Program-made: the position numbers and the translations under genes
Shown here: one piece after another, positions 15,186 through 24,260 of the stretch
Layout: the number at the start of each line of letters is the position of its first letter
How positions within the stretch are numbered: the stretch's first letter is position 1
Notes under the pieces: model-generated
Database searches by the model: none
What the model was told of the DNA's origin: nothing
Seen by the model: only the letters and a program-made list of their open reading frames with translations
Assembly (NCBI RefSeq): GCF_900104445.1
Contig: NZ_FNJI01000015.1
Coordinates: 1 to 64,000 of the forward strand
Reading direction: 5' to 3'
DNA: 64,000 bases
Source: Desulforhopalus singaporensis
GTDB lineage: Bacteria; Desulfobacterota; Desulfobulbia; Desulfobulbales; Desulfocapsaceae

Positions 15186-16577
15186 ATGAACACAGACAAC
15201 AATATTCGCTACGTCGGCGGTTACGGCACTTCAACCGGATCAGCTCTCCTACCTCTATTCTGGATCCTGCTATCGGTTTCGACAGTGGTTTTCTTCTTTA
15301 CCCTGGCATTTTATTTTCTGGGGAACGGCAGGGGTTTTCCAATATATCTGCTGCTTGCATCTGCGCCGATTTTTATCGCAATAAGCCTCATAGGACTCCG
15401 GTTGACATTCCGGCAGCAAAAACAGGCCGGCTTTATCCTGCAAACGCTCGAAAAGCTGGCAACAGAGGATTTCAAATCCAGAACTCCGGTGCTCGGCGAA
15501 GACGGCCTTGGCAATATCGCCGATCAGCTCAACAGAACACTCGATCGCATAACCGTCCTGGTACAAACCAGGGACGATCTCGAATCTTTCCGGGATTCGA
15601 TGATAAAGCTGCTGATGGAGATCAGCACCCTGCAGGAAGGAGACCTGACGGTGCGGGCAGAGGTGACGGAAGACTCCCGGGGTGTGCTTGCTCATCATTT
15701 CAACACCCTGGCCGAGAGGCTGGAAAAAGTTGTTGCCAAGACATCAACCGTAGCACACGCTGTGAAAAAATCTGCGACCAAGATATCGGGCAACAACAGC
15801 GTGTTGATCGAAAAAAATTTACTCCAGGCAAAAAATGCCACCTCGGTTGCCCATAAAATGTTAAGTGTCCTGAAGACGGCACAGAAAATTACCGGCCAGA
15901 CCAAAACCCAGCAGACCCTTCTCAAAGACCTGCAAGGCGATTCAGCAGGCAAAAACAGCTCCGCCACCGCCCTTGCGTCCATCGACAAAGAACTGAAAAC
16001 CGCATCCCGCGGTGTTATGGAGTTTCAGGAAAAGTCGCTCGGCCTCGCCCATGTTGCCATGGCCGTTGATAAATTTTCAGAAAAAGCGACTCTTTTGTCT
16101 CTTAACGATTCCATTGAAAACAGTGACGCGCCAAGGCAGCACGATTTGCAAAAAGCCGACGAGGAGATAAAAAAACTGGCAGAGATATCCTCCCGGGCCT
16201 CAAAGGAACTCGGGCTCTTCTCGGCAAATTTCAAAGGGGAGGTGCTGGGACTTGTCAAGACAACCAAACGGGTACACGACCAGATTTCAAGCGAGCTTGA
16301 AGTCCTGCAGCAGATACACGAAAGCACCCCGCCGCCAGCGGAAATCTACCGACAGCTGACAGCAGCCGCAGACGAGATAAGAAACAGTGCGGCAGCCGTC
16401 GAGGGAGGACTCAAGGAAATAGTCCTTACGCTCAAGGCCATTCCGGCCGCAAGCAGAGAGTCGGCCCTGTCCAATAACGAGACCCTCGGCTCCATGAAGA
16501 GACTGGTGAAGACAGCAGACCACCTTCTCTCTTTTATCGACCAACTCAACCTTACCAAAAGAGATGCAAAGTCCTGA
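15186..16577 (+). CDS. Degenerate methyl-accepting chemotaxis-like protein (PilJ-type)
   Basis: The 463-residue protein has two N-terminal membrane helices (about 22-46 and 52-71) with almost no periplasmic segment between them. HAMP-like linkers (about 72-190) and a long helical domain of the chemoreceptor kind follow. The normally invariant hairpin tip is degraded: where receptors read LNAAIEAARAGE with GRGFAVVADEVRKLAE, this protein reads LSLNDSIENSDAP, then a stretch ending EEIKKLAE. No ligand-binding domain is visible. It may form arrays with a dedicated partner or act as a scaffold without kinase control, as inferred for some PilJ-like proteins. It overlaps the next gene by 14 bases. 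Confidence 0.7.
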   Translation: MNTDNNIRYVGGYGTSTGSALLPLFWILLSVSTVVFFFTLAFYFLGNGRGFPIYLLLASAPIFIAISLIGLRLTFRQQKQAGFILQTLEKLATEDFKSRTPVLGEDGLGNIADQLNRTLDRITVLVQTRDDLESFRDSMIKLLMEISTLQEGDLTVRAEVTEDSRGVLAHHFNTLAERLEKVVAKTSTVAHAVKKSATKISGNNSVLIEKNLLQAKNATSVAHKMLSVLKTAQKITGQTKTQQTLLKDLQGDSAGKNSSATALASIDKELKTASRGVMEFQEKSLGLAHVAMAVDKFSEKATLLSLNDSIENSDAPRQHDLQKADEEIKKLAEISSRASKELGLFSANFKGEVLGLVKTTKRVHDQISSELEVLQQIHESTPPPAEIYRQLTAAADEIRNSAAAVEGGLKEIVLTLKAIPAASRESALSNNETLGSMKRLVKTADHLLSFIDQLNLTKRDAKS

Positions 16578-17193
16578 AACACTGCTGATGTTTTTTACCG
16601 CATCAATTCTTCTCGCCCTGGCCCCCGGCCCTGACAACCTGTTCGTACTTACCCAGTCGGCCCAACGCGGCAAACTGGCCGGCATCGCCGTCACTTTTGG
16701 ATTGTGCACCGGTATCATCGTACACACCATGGGGGTGGCCCTCGGTGTGGCCGCCCTGTTCCAGGCTTCAGCGCTCGCCTTCAACCTGCTGAAATATATC
16801 GGCGCCGGCTACCTGCTCTATCTTGCCTACCTCTCATTCCGCACAATCGGCGGTACCAGGGCGGAACAGAAGACAGAGAAGATCCCGATCAGAAAACTGT
16901 ACCGCAGGGGCATCCTCATGAACGTTACCAACCCCAAGGTATCGATCTTTTTCCTGGCCTTTCTGCCCCAATTCACCGATCCAACCATTGGGCCCCTGTT
17001 CCCCCAATTTTTGCTTCTCGGCTTTCTGTTCATAGTCACCACCATACTGGTTTTCGGCGGGATAAGCCTTCTGGCCGGTTCAATCGGCGACTATTTCAGG
17101 AAATCAAATCGTGCAGAGAACATACTGAACCGCATGGCGGGAACGGTGTTTGTCATCCTCGCCATTAAACTTGCTCTTGCAACCAGGCAGTAG
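16564..17193 (+). CDS. LysE/RhtB-family exporter
   Basis: Inner-membrane exporter of amino acids or related small molecules. The 209-residue protein opens with a hydrophobic helix carrying LALAPGPDNLFVLTQSAQRG, the family signature. A G-L-C-T-G-rich helix, the GAGYLLYLAYLSFR segment and the NPKVSIFFLAFLPQF motif follow, with about six membrane helices. The substrate cannot be predicted from sequence. The ATG lies inside the end of the chemoreceptor-like gene, so the two are likely cotranscribed. Confidence 0.88.
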   Translation: MQSPETLLMFFTASILLALAPGPDNLFVLTQSAQRGKLAGIAVTFGLCTGIIVHTMGVALGVAALFQASALAFNLLKYIGAGYLLYLAYLSFRTIGGTRAEQKTEKIPIRKLYRRGILMNVTNPKVSIFFLAFLPQFTDPTIGPLFPQFLLLGFLFIVTTILVFGGISLLAGSIGDYFRKSNRAENILNRMAGTVFVILAIKLALATRQ

Positions 17194-17205
17194 CGCGAGG
17201 ATTCT

Positions 17206-17925
17206 ATGGACGACAACTGTCGCAAAGTCGCCCCGGGGCCGTCCCCCCGGACAGTAACCGCCGAAGACGGCACCGTGCTGGAAGTACCCGCCGAGTGGGA
17301 ACTGCTTCCTCCCGGCGACGGTCCGCTGACCAGGCTGGTGAAATCCAAGGGCGCCAGCTGGGTTGTCCAGCAGAAGAAAGGCCGCCGGCTCATTTCTAAG
17401 GGGGTCTGGTGCAATGGTTGCCATATACGCGCCGCCAAAGAAGAGATCGCCCAGAAGCGTCAGGCACCCGGGTATGCCCAAAGGCGCCATTACGAGCAGC
17501 AGAGAAGGGAAAAAATCCAGCGGGATTACGTTGAAGAATTTTTCCAGGCGGTCCTTCGCTTCCTCGATTTCCATCACAAACATGAAGATCTTGCGCTTCG
17601 TGTGGCAAGAGCGGTAACCGAGCTGGCTACCCCCGTCGGCTCGAAAACGGTGGCAAGAACAGCGACAATCCCGCTTGAGCAGAGAGCGCAGAAAGCTGTC
17701 GTAGCCTGGCTGCGGCACCAGACGACAACCTATGATTCAATGAAAATAGCTCGAGTCAAAGGAGAGCGGAGGCGGGTTAGGCGAGAACTGGCCAGAAGTT
17801 CGCAACAACTGCTTGCCCAGTACCGATCGGGTGAAGAAATCACCGATCCCTCGCTTTTGCCAGAGGCGCTGGTCAACCTTGAAAACAGCACCCCAGAACG
17901 TGAGCCCCCGCCACCGGCGAATTGA
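17206..17925 (+). CDS. DUF2293-domain protein
   Basis: Function unknown. The 239-residue protein has an N-terminal Pro/Gly-rich part with VPAEWELLPPGDGPLTRL, a CNGC pair near residue 70, and a basic C-terminal half. In that half HHKHEDLALRVARAV and VVAWLRHQTTTYDSM are followed by KGERRRVRRELARSSQQLLAQYR, the pattern of DUF2293. The strongly basic helix suggests nucleic-acid binding. It starts 12 bases after the LysE gene on the same strand. Confidence 0.75.
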   Translation: MDDNCRKVAPGPSPRTVTAEDGTVLEVPAEWELLPPGDGPLTRLVKSKGASWVVQQKKGRRLISKGVWCNGCHIRAAKEEIAQKRQAPGYAQRRHYEQQRREKIQRDYVEEFFQAVLRFLDFHHKHEDLALRVARAVTELATPVGSKTVARTATIPLEQRAQKAVVAWLRHQTTTYDSMKIARVKGERRRVRRELARSSQQLLAQYRSGEEITDPSLLPEALVNLENSTPEREPPPPAN

Positions 17926-18013
17926 AAATTTCTCTTTGGCAAAACGCCAAAACCCCGCCCTTATGAAGCGGCAGGATTCATCTGTAAAAATCCCATGCAG
18001 CATACAAGGCGGG

Positions 18014-18958
18014 CTAGACAGGTTCGGCAACCGCGACCCGGGTCGCCATCCTGCTGGTAAACTCCTCGCGGGTAAAACTGTAAACCTGGGTTCCGTTGCA
18101 TTCGACGGCAAAAGAAGCGCACACGCTCCCCTGTATCGCGCTTGCCTTCAGGTCCGCTCCCTGCAGCAGCCCGCTCATCAGGCCGCCCCGATAGGAATCG
18201 CCTGCGCCAGTGGGATCAACCACCCGGCGAGGTGTAAAAGAGGGAATCCTGGTTACGCCGCTGTCTTCATAAAGATCCGAGCCGTGTTCCCCTAATGTGA
18301 CGATGGTGTTTGCGGGCAGGCCGAGCAGCTCCTGTTTGCTCAATCCCGTTTTATCCAGGATAAGATTAAACTCGTAGTCGTTGACGATAAGCAGAAAACA
18401 GTCCCTGATAATCTCGACCAGGTCGTCCCCGCTGAGCATGGGCAGTGCCTGTCCTGGATCGAAGACATACCCGATTCCCTTTTCCTTGCACCTCGCAGGA
18501 TAATTCACCATGTCGTCGAGATTTCCCGGGGAGATGAGCAGCATCACCTGGTGCGGATCAAGAGCGGTGAAATCGAGTTTTGAAGAGTACTTCATGGCCC
18601 CGGGGTTGAATCCGGTTATCTGATTATTGGTCTTGTCGGTGGTTATATAGGCTCCTGCGGTCAGTTCACCTTCTACCACAGTGATACCTTCCCGTGAAAT
18701 GTCGTTTTTACCCATCCAGTCAAAATAGGTGTGATGGTCACGGCCGATGGTCGCGGTGATGACAGGTTCCTCACCCATCAGTTTCATAGCGTATGCGATA
18801 TTGCCGGCGGTTCCGCCGAAATTCTCGGTCACGCCGTCGACCATGAAGCAGACGTTGAGATCATGGATTTTGTCCGGCAGGATGTGATCGGAGAACCTGT
18901 CGGAAAAATTCATGATCCTGTCATATGCCATGGACCCTGAAACGATAACTTTCTTCAT
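18014..18958 (-). CDS. PfkB-family carbohydrate or nucleoside kinase
   Basis: Phosphorylates a sugar or nucleoside from ATP. The 314-residue protein has the PfkB start (VSGSMAYDRI), GGTAGNIAYAMKLMGEEP near residue 48, the substrate and ATP sites TLGEHGSDLY near 221, and the catalytic signature DPTGAGDSYRGG (Asp254 as base). The overall pattern is closest to adenosine-kinase-like or ribokinase-like members; the substrate is unresolved. AAGGGAT precedes ATG 18958. It lies downstream of the transketolase-like gene on the same strand, but a hairpin terminator at 19090-19113 sits between them, so it may be a separate unit. Confidence 0.88.
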   Translation of the reverse strand: MKKVIVSGSMAYDRIMNFSDRFSDHILPDKIHDLNVCFMVDGVTENFGGTAGNIAYAMKLMGEEPVITATIGRDHHTYFDWMGKNDISREGITVVEGELTAGAYITTDKTNNQITGFNPGAMKYSSKLDFTALDPHQVMLLISPGNLDDMVNYPARCKEKGIGYVFDPGQALPMLSGDDLVEIIRDCFLLIVNDYEFNLILDKTGLSKQELLGLPANTIVTLGEHGSDLYEDSGVTRIPSFTPRRVVDPTGAGDSYRGGLMSGLLQGADLKASAIQGSVCASFAVECNGTQVYSFTREEFTSRMATRVAVAEPV

Positions 18959-19089
18959 CTGCTATCCCTTTATTGTAAAATATACGATTTTCGCAAATAG
19001 TCGTGATACCTGTTCACCGGCTATACTTGACGTGTCGAGCATCTCCGTATCGCCTTGATCTGCAATCCGCAGTGCCGGACAACAAAACA

Positions 19090-19113
19090 GCCCGTTTCCA
19101 ACAGGAAACGGGC
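19090..19113 (-). terminator. Intrinsic terminator after transketolase-like gene
   Basis: A perfect 10-bp stem (GCCCGTTTCC with GGAAACGGGC) closes an AACA loop and is followed on the minus strand by TGTTTTGTTG. It lies 38 bases past the transketolase-like stop. Confidence 0.75.
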
Positions 19114-19151
19114 CGCTTCTGATTGTCGCAACCTTCGGGTACAAAGACCGC

Positions 19152-21041
19152 TTACCCTTTCATCAGCTCTATTCTGGCCTTGATATCGTCGACAGCCAGC
19201 CCCTGGTGCGGCAACTGTTCGGCGATCCCGCCATGGCCGATTTTCGACGTTCCCATGGCCCCGTACTTCGGTGCGCAGCCCCTTTCAAGAAGCCAGCTGC
19301 CAAAGCGCGAACCGAGTCCGGTTTTGCTGTTCTGGCTCTCAACGACGAGCACGAAGGGGCTTGCCCCCACTTTCGCCATCATCTCTTCATCCACTACATT
19401 AAGCGTCGGCTTATTGACAAGTCCTACGCGCAGGCCAGCCTTTCTCAGCTGCTCAACAGCGTCGAGGCAGCGATAGGTCATCTCTCCGTAGGTGACGACG
19501 TAGCCATCTTCCCCCTCACGGACTATTTCGTCTTTTCCGGGCTCAAAGCGGTAACCGCCGTCATACAGTTTTTGCCCCTCTTCGTCAAGAAGACAAGGGG
19601 TTGCCGAACGGGTTGAAAAGACAAAGCGCAACCCTTTGTCATTGAAGATTTTCTGCAATATTGCACGCAGCTGCAGCACATCGGCAGGAAAATAGAGTCT
19701 TGTCAGGTCGCCTTCGGCAAGAGCATTGTCGGCGAAGAAATTATTGATCCCGAAGTGACATGTGTTGTCGGCCATATCATCGATTCCGGCGTGGGAAAAA
19801 TGTGCCAGAACGTTGGCGTCATTGAGCCTCGCCATGGTGATTTCAGAGACGACCATCTCAAGAAAAGCGGAAAAGGTGCCGAAAATGCCCTGACGTCCGG
19901 GCTCGGAACCGAACCCTGCGGCAACGGAGTAGTTGTTCCTTTCCATGATACCGCCGGTGACGTAGACCTCGGGATGGTTTTTGCGGATGTGATGCAGACC
20001 GCAGGAGCCCTCGAGGTCGGAATCAACCACCAGGACCTTGTCCGCCGGACTTTCGATACCGTCAAGAATCTCGCAGACGACCTTCCCGAAATCATCCCTC
20101 ACCTTACCCATTTCCGCACTGCTGCCAAGGTATGTCTGCTTGGTTTTTTCCACGGTGAAATTTTCAAGGCACTCGACAGCCTTGGTGAGATTTCTCTTTT
20201 TCAGATAGTCTACAGCAAGGTTTACGGCAATCACATCATGCCCCTTGGGGCTGCCCTCAATCCCAGCAACCCCAACGGCCATCGGTCTTTTATTGACAAC
20301 TGCGACCGGGCCGTCAGCTGCCAGTGCGGCGCTGATCCGCGCAAAAAGAGAGTCAAGCTCTTCGCCGTTCCCGGAGCTTGTTTGCAGGCCGTGCCCCTGA
20401 AGGGTTTTTTCCACATCGTAGCCCTGCATATACTGTGTCGGATGGCCGGCAATGGTCACGTCGTTATCATCGATAAAGAGCTTGACCTTGAGATTTCTGG
20501 CAACGGCATAGCGGGCCGCCTCCGCATTATCCCCTTCCATCTGAGAGCCGTCGCTGCCGAACATGACAACGGTCTTACTGCGGTCCGCTTCGGCTACCCC
20601 GTTCACGTAGCTCCAGAGGTGGCCGAGACGACCGGATGAAAAGAACACCCCGTTTTTCTCATCGCGCTCTGGATGTCCGTAATACCCGTGATCATATTCC
20701 CGGTAGTGCAGCAGCGATTCAATATCCTTGTGCCCGTTGAGTACCGCCATCATGTACTGGATCGCCACCCGGTGACCCGCTTCATCAAAATAGACCGGGT
20801 GGATCGAGTCCGACCCCTTCATAAAGCCGTCCACGATCAGCAGTTCGGGGACGATATCAAAAGCGCCGCCGGTATGTCCTCCCAAACCTTTGACGTTTGC
20901 CAGGGCGGTGAAAAAAATAAGGCTGTCTCGAACAATCTGAATATTGTTCTGCAACTGCCCACGCTGCTGATCGCTCATCCGCTGCTGTCCAGGTTCGAAC
21001 CTGAGCGGAGCGTATCCACTTAAATCCAAGGGGAATTCCAT
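19152..21041 (-). CDS. Atypical transketolase, thiamine-diphosphate dependent
   Basis: Predicted two-carbon transferase using thiamine diphosphate. The 629-residue protein keeps the cofactor motif GSDGSQMEGDNAEAARYA with the closing IDDND near residue 190. The N-terminal GGHTGG replaces the usual SGHPG motif. The central pyrimidine domain (RNNYSVAAGFGSEPGRQGIF) and the C-terminal transketolase domain (VTYGEMTYRCLDAVEQL) are present. The segment LGHLWSYVNGVAEAD replaces the GPLGQG motif of classical enzymes, so the substrate may differ from pentose phosphates. A strong GGAGG site precedes ATG 21041. The PfkB kinase lies next downstream. Confidence 0.85.
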   Translation of the reverse strand: MEFPLDLSGYAPLRFEPGQQRMSDQQRGQLQNNIQIVRDSLIFFTALANVKGLGGHTGGAFDIVPELLIVDGFMKGSDSIHPVYFDEAGHRVAIQYMMAVLNGHKDIESLLHYREYDHGYYGHPERDEKNGVFFSSGRLGHLWSYVNGVAEADRSKTVVMFGSDGSQMEGDNAEAARYAVARNLKVKLFIDDNDVTIAGHPTQYMQGYDVEKTLQGHGLQTSSGNGEELDSLFARISAALAADGPVAVVNKRPMAVGVAGIEGSPKGHDVIAVNLAVDYLKKRNLTKAVECLENFTVEKTKQTYLGSSAEMGKVRDDFGKVVCEILDGIESPADKVLVVDSDLEGSCGLHHIRKNHPEVYVTGGIMERNNYSVAAGFGSEPGRQGIFGTFSAFLEMVVSEITMARLNDANVLAHFSHAGIDDMADNTCHFGINNFFADNALAEGDLTRLYFPADVLQLRAILQKIFNDKGLRFVFSTRSATPCLLDEEGQKLYDGGYRFEPGKDEIVREGEDGYVVTYGEMTYRCLDAVEQLRKAGLRVGLVNKPTLNVVDEEMMAKVGASPFVLVVESQNSKTGLGSRFGSWLLERGCAPKYGAMGTSKIGHGGIAEQLPHQGLAVDDIKARIELMKG

Positions 21042-21162
21042 CGTAACCTCCAGTTTATGCCGCGTCTTTTTGACGGGTCACTTGTCTTTTTCCAGCGCAT
21101 CTTACAGCAAGACGGGCGGAAATTTTTTTATTTTCTATGCACGGCCCTTGCAAATCGATTGT

Positions 21163-22491
21163 TCAGAAGGCCTTTTTTTCCCTGTTGTCCGGCAAAACCA
21201 CATTGAGGAGCAATCCTAAAACTCCCGCAAGTCCTATTTTCTCTATAGCAAACGTTCCCACGGAAAATTTCATACCGCCGATCCCGCAGACGAGAATAAC
21301 GGCAACAATAATCAGGTTTCGTGGAGTTGCCAGGTCCACTCCCGATCTCATGAGAGTATTAATACCGACAACCGTTATCATACCAAACAGCAGAATCATG
21401 ATCCCCCCCATCACCGGAGTTGGAATCGTCGCCAGTATCGCGCCTATCTTGCCGACAAAAGAGAGCAGGATGGCAGTCACAGCCGCCCAAGTCATGATCG
21501 CCGGATTATACGCTTTGGTGAGCGCTACCGCTCCGCTTACCTCGGAATATGTCGTGTTTGGCGGTCCGCCGAGCAACGAGGCGATAGACGTTGCTATGCC
21601 ATCGCCGAGCATGGTGTTTTCGATCCCCGGATCCTTGACGTAATCCTTACCGGTGATGGAACCTATGGCAAGCACGTCGCCGAAATGTTCTATCGCCGGA
21701 GCGATAGCCACAGGCACGATAAAGAGGATCGCCTCCCATTTCCACTCGGGAAAAACGAACGCGGGCATCGCAAACCAGGCCCGTTCGGCCACCGTGCTAA
21801 AGGAAATCAGCGCCGGTGAAGTCCAGTTGTTGAGCGTCCCCGGGTCAAAAGTCGCCTGCATTGCCGCCGAGAACCCCACGAAATCGAGCATAATCGAGGC
21901 CACATATCCGGTGACGATGCCGCAGAGAATCGGGATAAGCTTGAGCCATCCCCGGCTGAGCAGCGATACAAGCGCGGTGGTGACCAGGGAAACTCCGGCG
22001 ACAATCATCGCCGTGGTCTCCGGCACAAGCCAGCCGGAACCGTCACCCGTGCGACCCATCGCCATGTGCACGGCTACCGGGGCCAGCACCAGCCCGATCA
22101 CCATGATCACCGGACCGGTCACGATGGGGGGCAGATATTTGTGCAAAATTCCGGCCCCGCAGAACCGGATCACCAGACTGAGGACAATATAGAAAACCCC
22201 GGCTGCTGCAAGACCGCAGAGCGTAGCCGGAATACCCCATGTTTGAACGCCATAGATGATCGGCGCTATAAACGCAAAGGATGATGCCAGAAATACCGGC
22301 ACCTTGCCCTTGGTAATCATCTGAAACACCAGTGTCCCGATCCCCGCAGTAAAAAGTGCCACGTTCGGATCAAGTCCGGTCAGAATCGGAACCAGCACCA
22401 ACGCGCCGAAAGCCACAAAAAGCATCTGGGCTCCAAGCAGACTGTCGGAGAATCTGAAAATATAGTTTGAATCAGGTGTCTCTTCGGACAT
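21163..22491 (-). CDS. uraA: Uracil/xanthine permease, NCS2 family
   Basis: Proton-driven uptake of uracil across the inner membrane. The 442-residue protein has the NCS2 pattern: LVPILTGLDP in the first helices, FLASSFAFIAPI, LPPIVTGPVIMVIGL, EHFGDVLAIGSITGKDYVKD (the substrate-site helix with Glu and His) and NTLMRSGVDL near the end, with about 14 helices. The downstream position after upp, 105 bases away on the same strand, fits uracil salvage: upp converts the imported base to UMP. GGGAGG precedes ATG 22491. Confidence 0.92.
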   Translation of the reverse strand: MSEETPDSNYIFRFSDSLLGAQMLFVAFGALVLVPILTGLDPNVALFTAGIGTLVFQMITKGKVPVFLASSFAFIAPIIYGVQTWGIPATLCGLAAAGVFYIVLSLVIRFCGAGILHKYLPPIVTGPVIMVIGLVLAPVAVHMAMGRTGDGSGWLVPETTAMIVAGVSLVTTALVSLLSRGWLKLIPILCGIVTGYVASIMLDFVGFSAAMQATFDPGTLNNWTSPALISFSTVAERAWFAMPAFVFPEWKWEAILFIVPVAIAPAIEHFGDVLAIGSITGKDYVKDPGIENTMLGDGIATSIASLLGGPPNTTYSEVSGAVALTKAYNPAIMTWAAVTAILLSFVGKIGAILATIPTPVMGGIMILLFGMITVVGINTLMRSGVDLATPRNLIIVAVILVCGIGGMKFSVGTFAIEKIGLAGVLGLLLNVVLPDNREKKAF

Positions 22492-22596
22492 TACCCAAAG
22501 CCTCCCCTTGCTGAATTTGTGCCTGTTGCAGCCGCCACGGCCCTGTCACATTTTTTAAAAGAAATCATCGCCGGTTCCACACAACGACTCGTTTAG

Positions 22597-23223
22597 TTAC
22601 TGGGTGCCGAAAATTTTATCACCGGCATCCCCCAGACCCGGCAATATGTAACCGACCTCGTTGAGACGTTCGTCCACCGCGGCAACATAGATTTCAACAT
22701 CGGGATGCAAGGTGGTGACCTTGTTCAGCCCCTCGGGCGCCGCCACCAGAAACAGTCCCTTGATCCTTTTACATCCGGCTTTTTTCAGCGTCTCGATAGT
22801 GGCAAGCAGCGTTCCGCCCGTGGCGAGCATCGGGTCGAGGATAAGGGCGATCCGCTCTTCGATATCTTTTGCGGTTTTTATGTAATATTCAACCGGCTGC
22901 AATGTCTGCTCATTCCGGTAATAACCGACGACACTGACCCGCGCCGACGGAATCATGTCAATGACCCCGTTCATCATCCCTAGGCCGGCTCGTAAAATCG
23001 GCACGATCGTGATCTTTTTCCCTTTGAGTTCATCAACCTCTACCGGACCGGCCCACCCCTGGATTGTCTTTTTTTCAGTGGGCAGATCCTTCGCCGCTTC
23101 ATAGGTGAGCAGTCGGGCAACTTCGGACGAAAGGTCCCGAAAATCCTTGGTTGAGATATCATGTTTACGCATCAATCCCAATTTATGCTTGATAAGTGGA
23201 TGGTCCGCAACGTGGACGCTCAT
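22597..23223 (-). CDS. upp: Uracil phosphoribosyltransferase
   Basis: Converts uracil and PRPP to UMP in pyrimidine salvage. The 208-residue protein matches the family from end to end: [14 protein letters not shown] at the start, [11 protein letters not shown], the PRPP-binding loop [17 protein letters not shown] and the uracil-binding [16 protein letters not shown] at the C-terminus. GGGGAGAAAGG precedes the ATG. It forms a two-gene unit with the uracil permease. No PyrR attenuator-like structure is visible upstream. Confidence 0.97.
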   Translation of the reverse strand: MSVHVADHPLIKHKLGLMRKHDISTKDFRDLSSEVARLLTYEAAKDLPTEKKTIQGWAGPVEVDELKGKKITIVPILRAGLGMMNGVIDMIPSARVSVVGYYRNEQTLQPVEYYIKTAKDIEERIALILDPMLATGGTLLATIETLKKAGCKRIKGLFLVAAPEGLNKVTTLHPDVEIYVAAVDERLNEVGYILPGLGDAGDKIFGTQ

Positions 23224-23786
23224 TGCCTTTCTCCCCTGGAATATTTTTTATTGCATCTTGAAGAATACGGACTTCTTTCGCACCGCAGCTCTACTTTTGC
23301 CAAACAGTTCGCCACCTTCGACGATTCCTCTTGACACACCGATTTTCGACACACATTCGCGCTATTGTGTTTTAAAAAAAAATAAAAAAAAAGCAAGGAA
23401 TTTTCCCTGGAAAAATACCGCGCCACAAGCAAAACATCCACCCTGCCGCCGCAGGACTGCCGACTACTCACTCACCCTGGCTAACTGTCTTCCGGCGACA
23501 ATGTCCCAAGCCGACCCGGCCACCTGGCCGACATGGTGCAGGTTTTTACCGGACACACTTCATTTTCCACACCCTTTTATTGACAGGCGCCGTTTTATGG
23601 TACAGGTACGCTTCCGGTGGTCCCCCCGCCACTCAGTTATCTATTTCCGTTATTGTTTGCATAAAATTATTTGATCGCAAAAAGTCTGTATGATAGTGTA
23701 GATGTGACCCACCGCACTGTTCTGGCAAAGAGTAACTGCAGCCGCCACGCTGCGCGGACCCGTGAACCTTCTATTCAGGAGAGCCG
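23224..23786. other. Intergenic region without a supported gene
   Basis: These 563 bases separate the divergent upp and CBS-protein genes. The stretch holds an A-rich tract (about 23376-23396), a GC-richer middle without a convincing frame, and a plus-strand TTGATC...TAGTGT pair (about 23672-23700, 17-base spacer) that could drive the CBS gene. The open frame across 23105-23674 on the plus strand mostly lies over upp and looks like a shadow. No RNA gene or repeat is evident. Confidence 0.4.
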
Positions 23787-24257
23787 ATGAAAGTCAAAGA
23801 CATCATGGAGCCCCTCAGGAACTGGCTGACCCCGGAAATGACGCTCACCGAAGCGATTAACGTCTTTCGTGCCACCAAGCGCCACCACGGGATGCCGGTA
23901 AACGGCCTGGTGGTGCTCGACACCCGCATGCATCTTGTGGGAATTGTCTCGACCAAGGACATCCTCAGGCGCCTCATCCCGTCACACCTCTATCTCACCG
24001 ATCGCCACCACCATATCCCACTGGATTCGGTACGGGCGGACAAGGCGGGAGAATTTTCCTGCACAACCGTCGACCGGGTAATGACCGAGGATGTACGGGT
24101 AATCACCAGCGACGAATCGATCTTCAGATGCGCCGATGTTTTTCTCACCGAACAGGTCCGCCGGCTCCCGGTGACCAGGAGTGGTGATGGAAAGGTTGCG
24201 GGAATGGTCTATCTGCGGGATGTGTACAACACCCTGACCGAACTCGTCGCCGGCTGA
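23787..24257 (+). CDS. Tandem CBS-domain protein
   Basis: A 156-residue stand-alone CBS pair: the first domain opens VKDIMEPLRNWLTPEMTL and includes LVGIVSTKDILRRLI, and the second opens VDRVMTEDVRVITSDESI and includes VAGMVYLRDVYNTL. Such pairs bind adenosine nucleotides and act as energy-sensing modules. The His-rich segment DRHHHIPLD between the domains is an insertion that could bind metal. AGGAG precedes ATG 23787. It is monocistronic and converges on the EamA transporter gene 3 bases away. The partner is unknown. Confidence 0.88.
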   Translation: MKVKDIMEPLRNWLTPEMTLTEAINVFRATKRHHGMPVNGLVVLDTRMHLVGIVSTKDILRRLIPSHLYLTDRHHHIPLDSVRADKAGEFSCTTVDRVMTEDVRVITSDESIFRCADVFLTEQVRRLPVTRSGDGKVAGMVYLRDVYNTLTELVAG

Positions 24258-24260
24258 CCT

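Noticed and set aside
19755-20639. Plus-strand open frame of 294 codons
   Set aside because: It is antisense to the transketolase-like gene and has no motif or ribosome site.
22492-23400. PyrR-type attenuator for upp-uraA
   Set aside because: No terminator/antiterminator pair is visible before upp or between the two genes.
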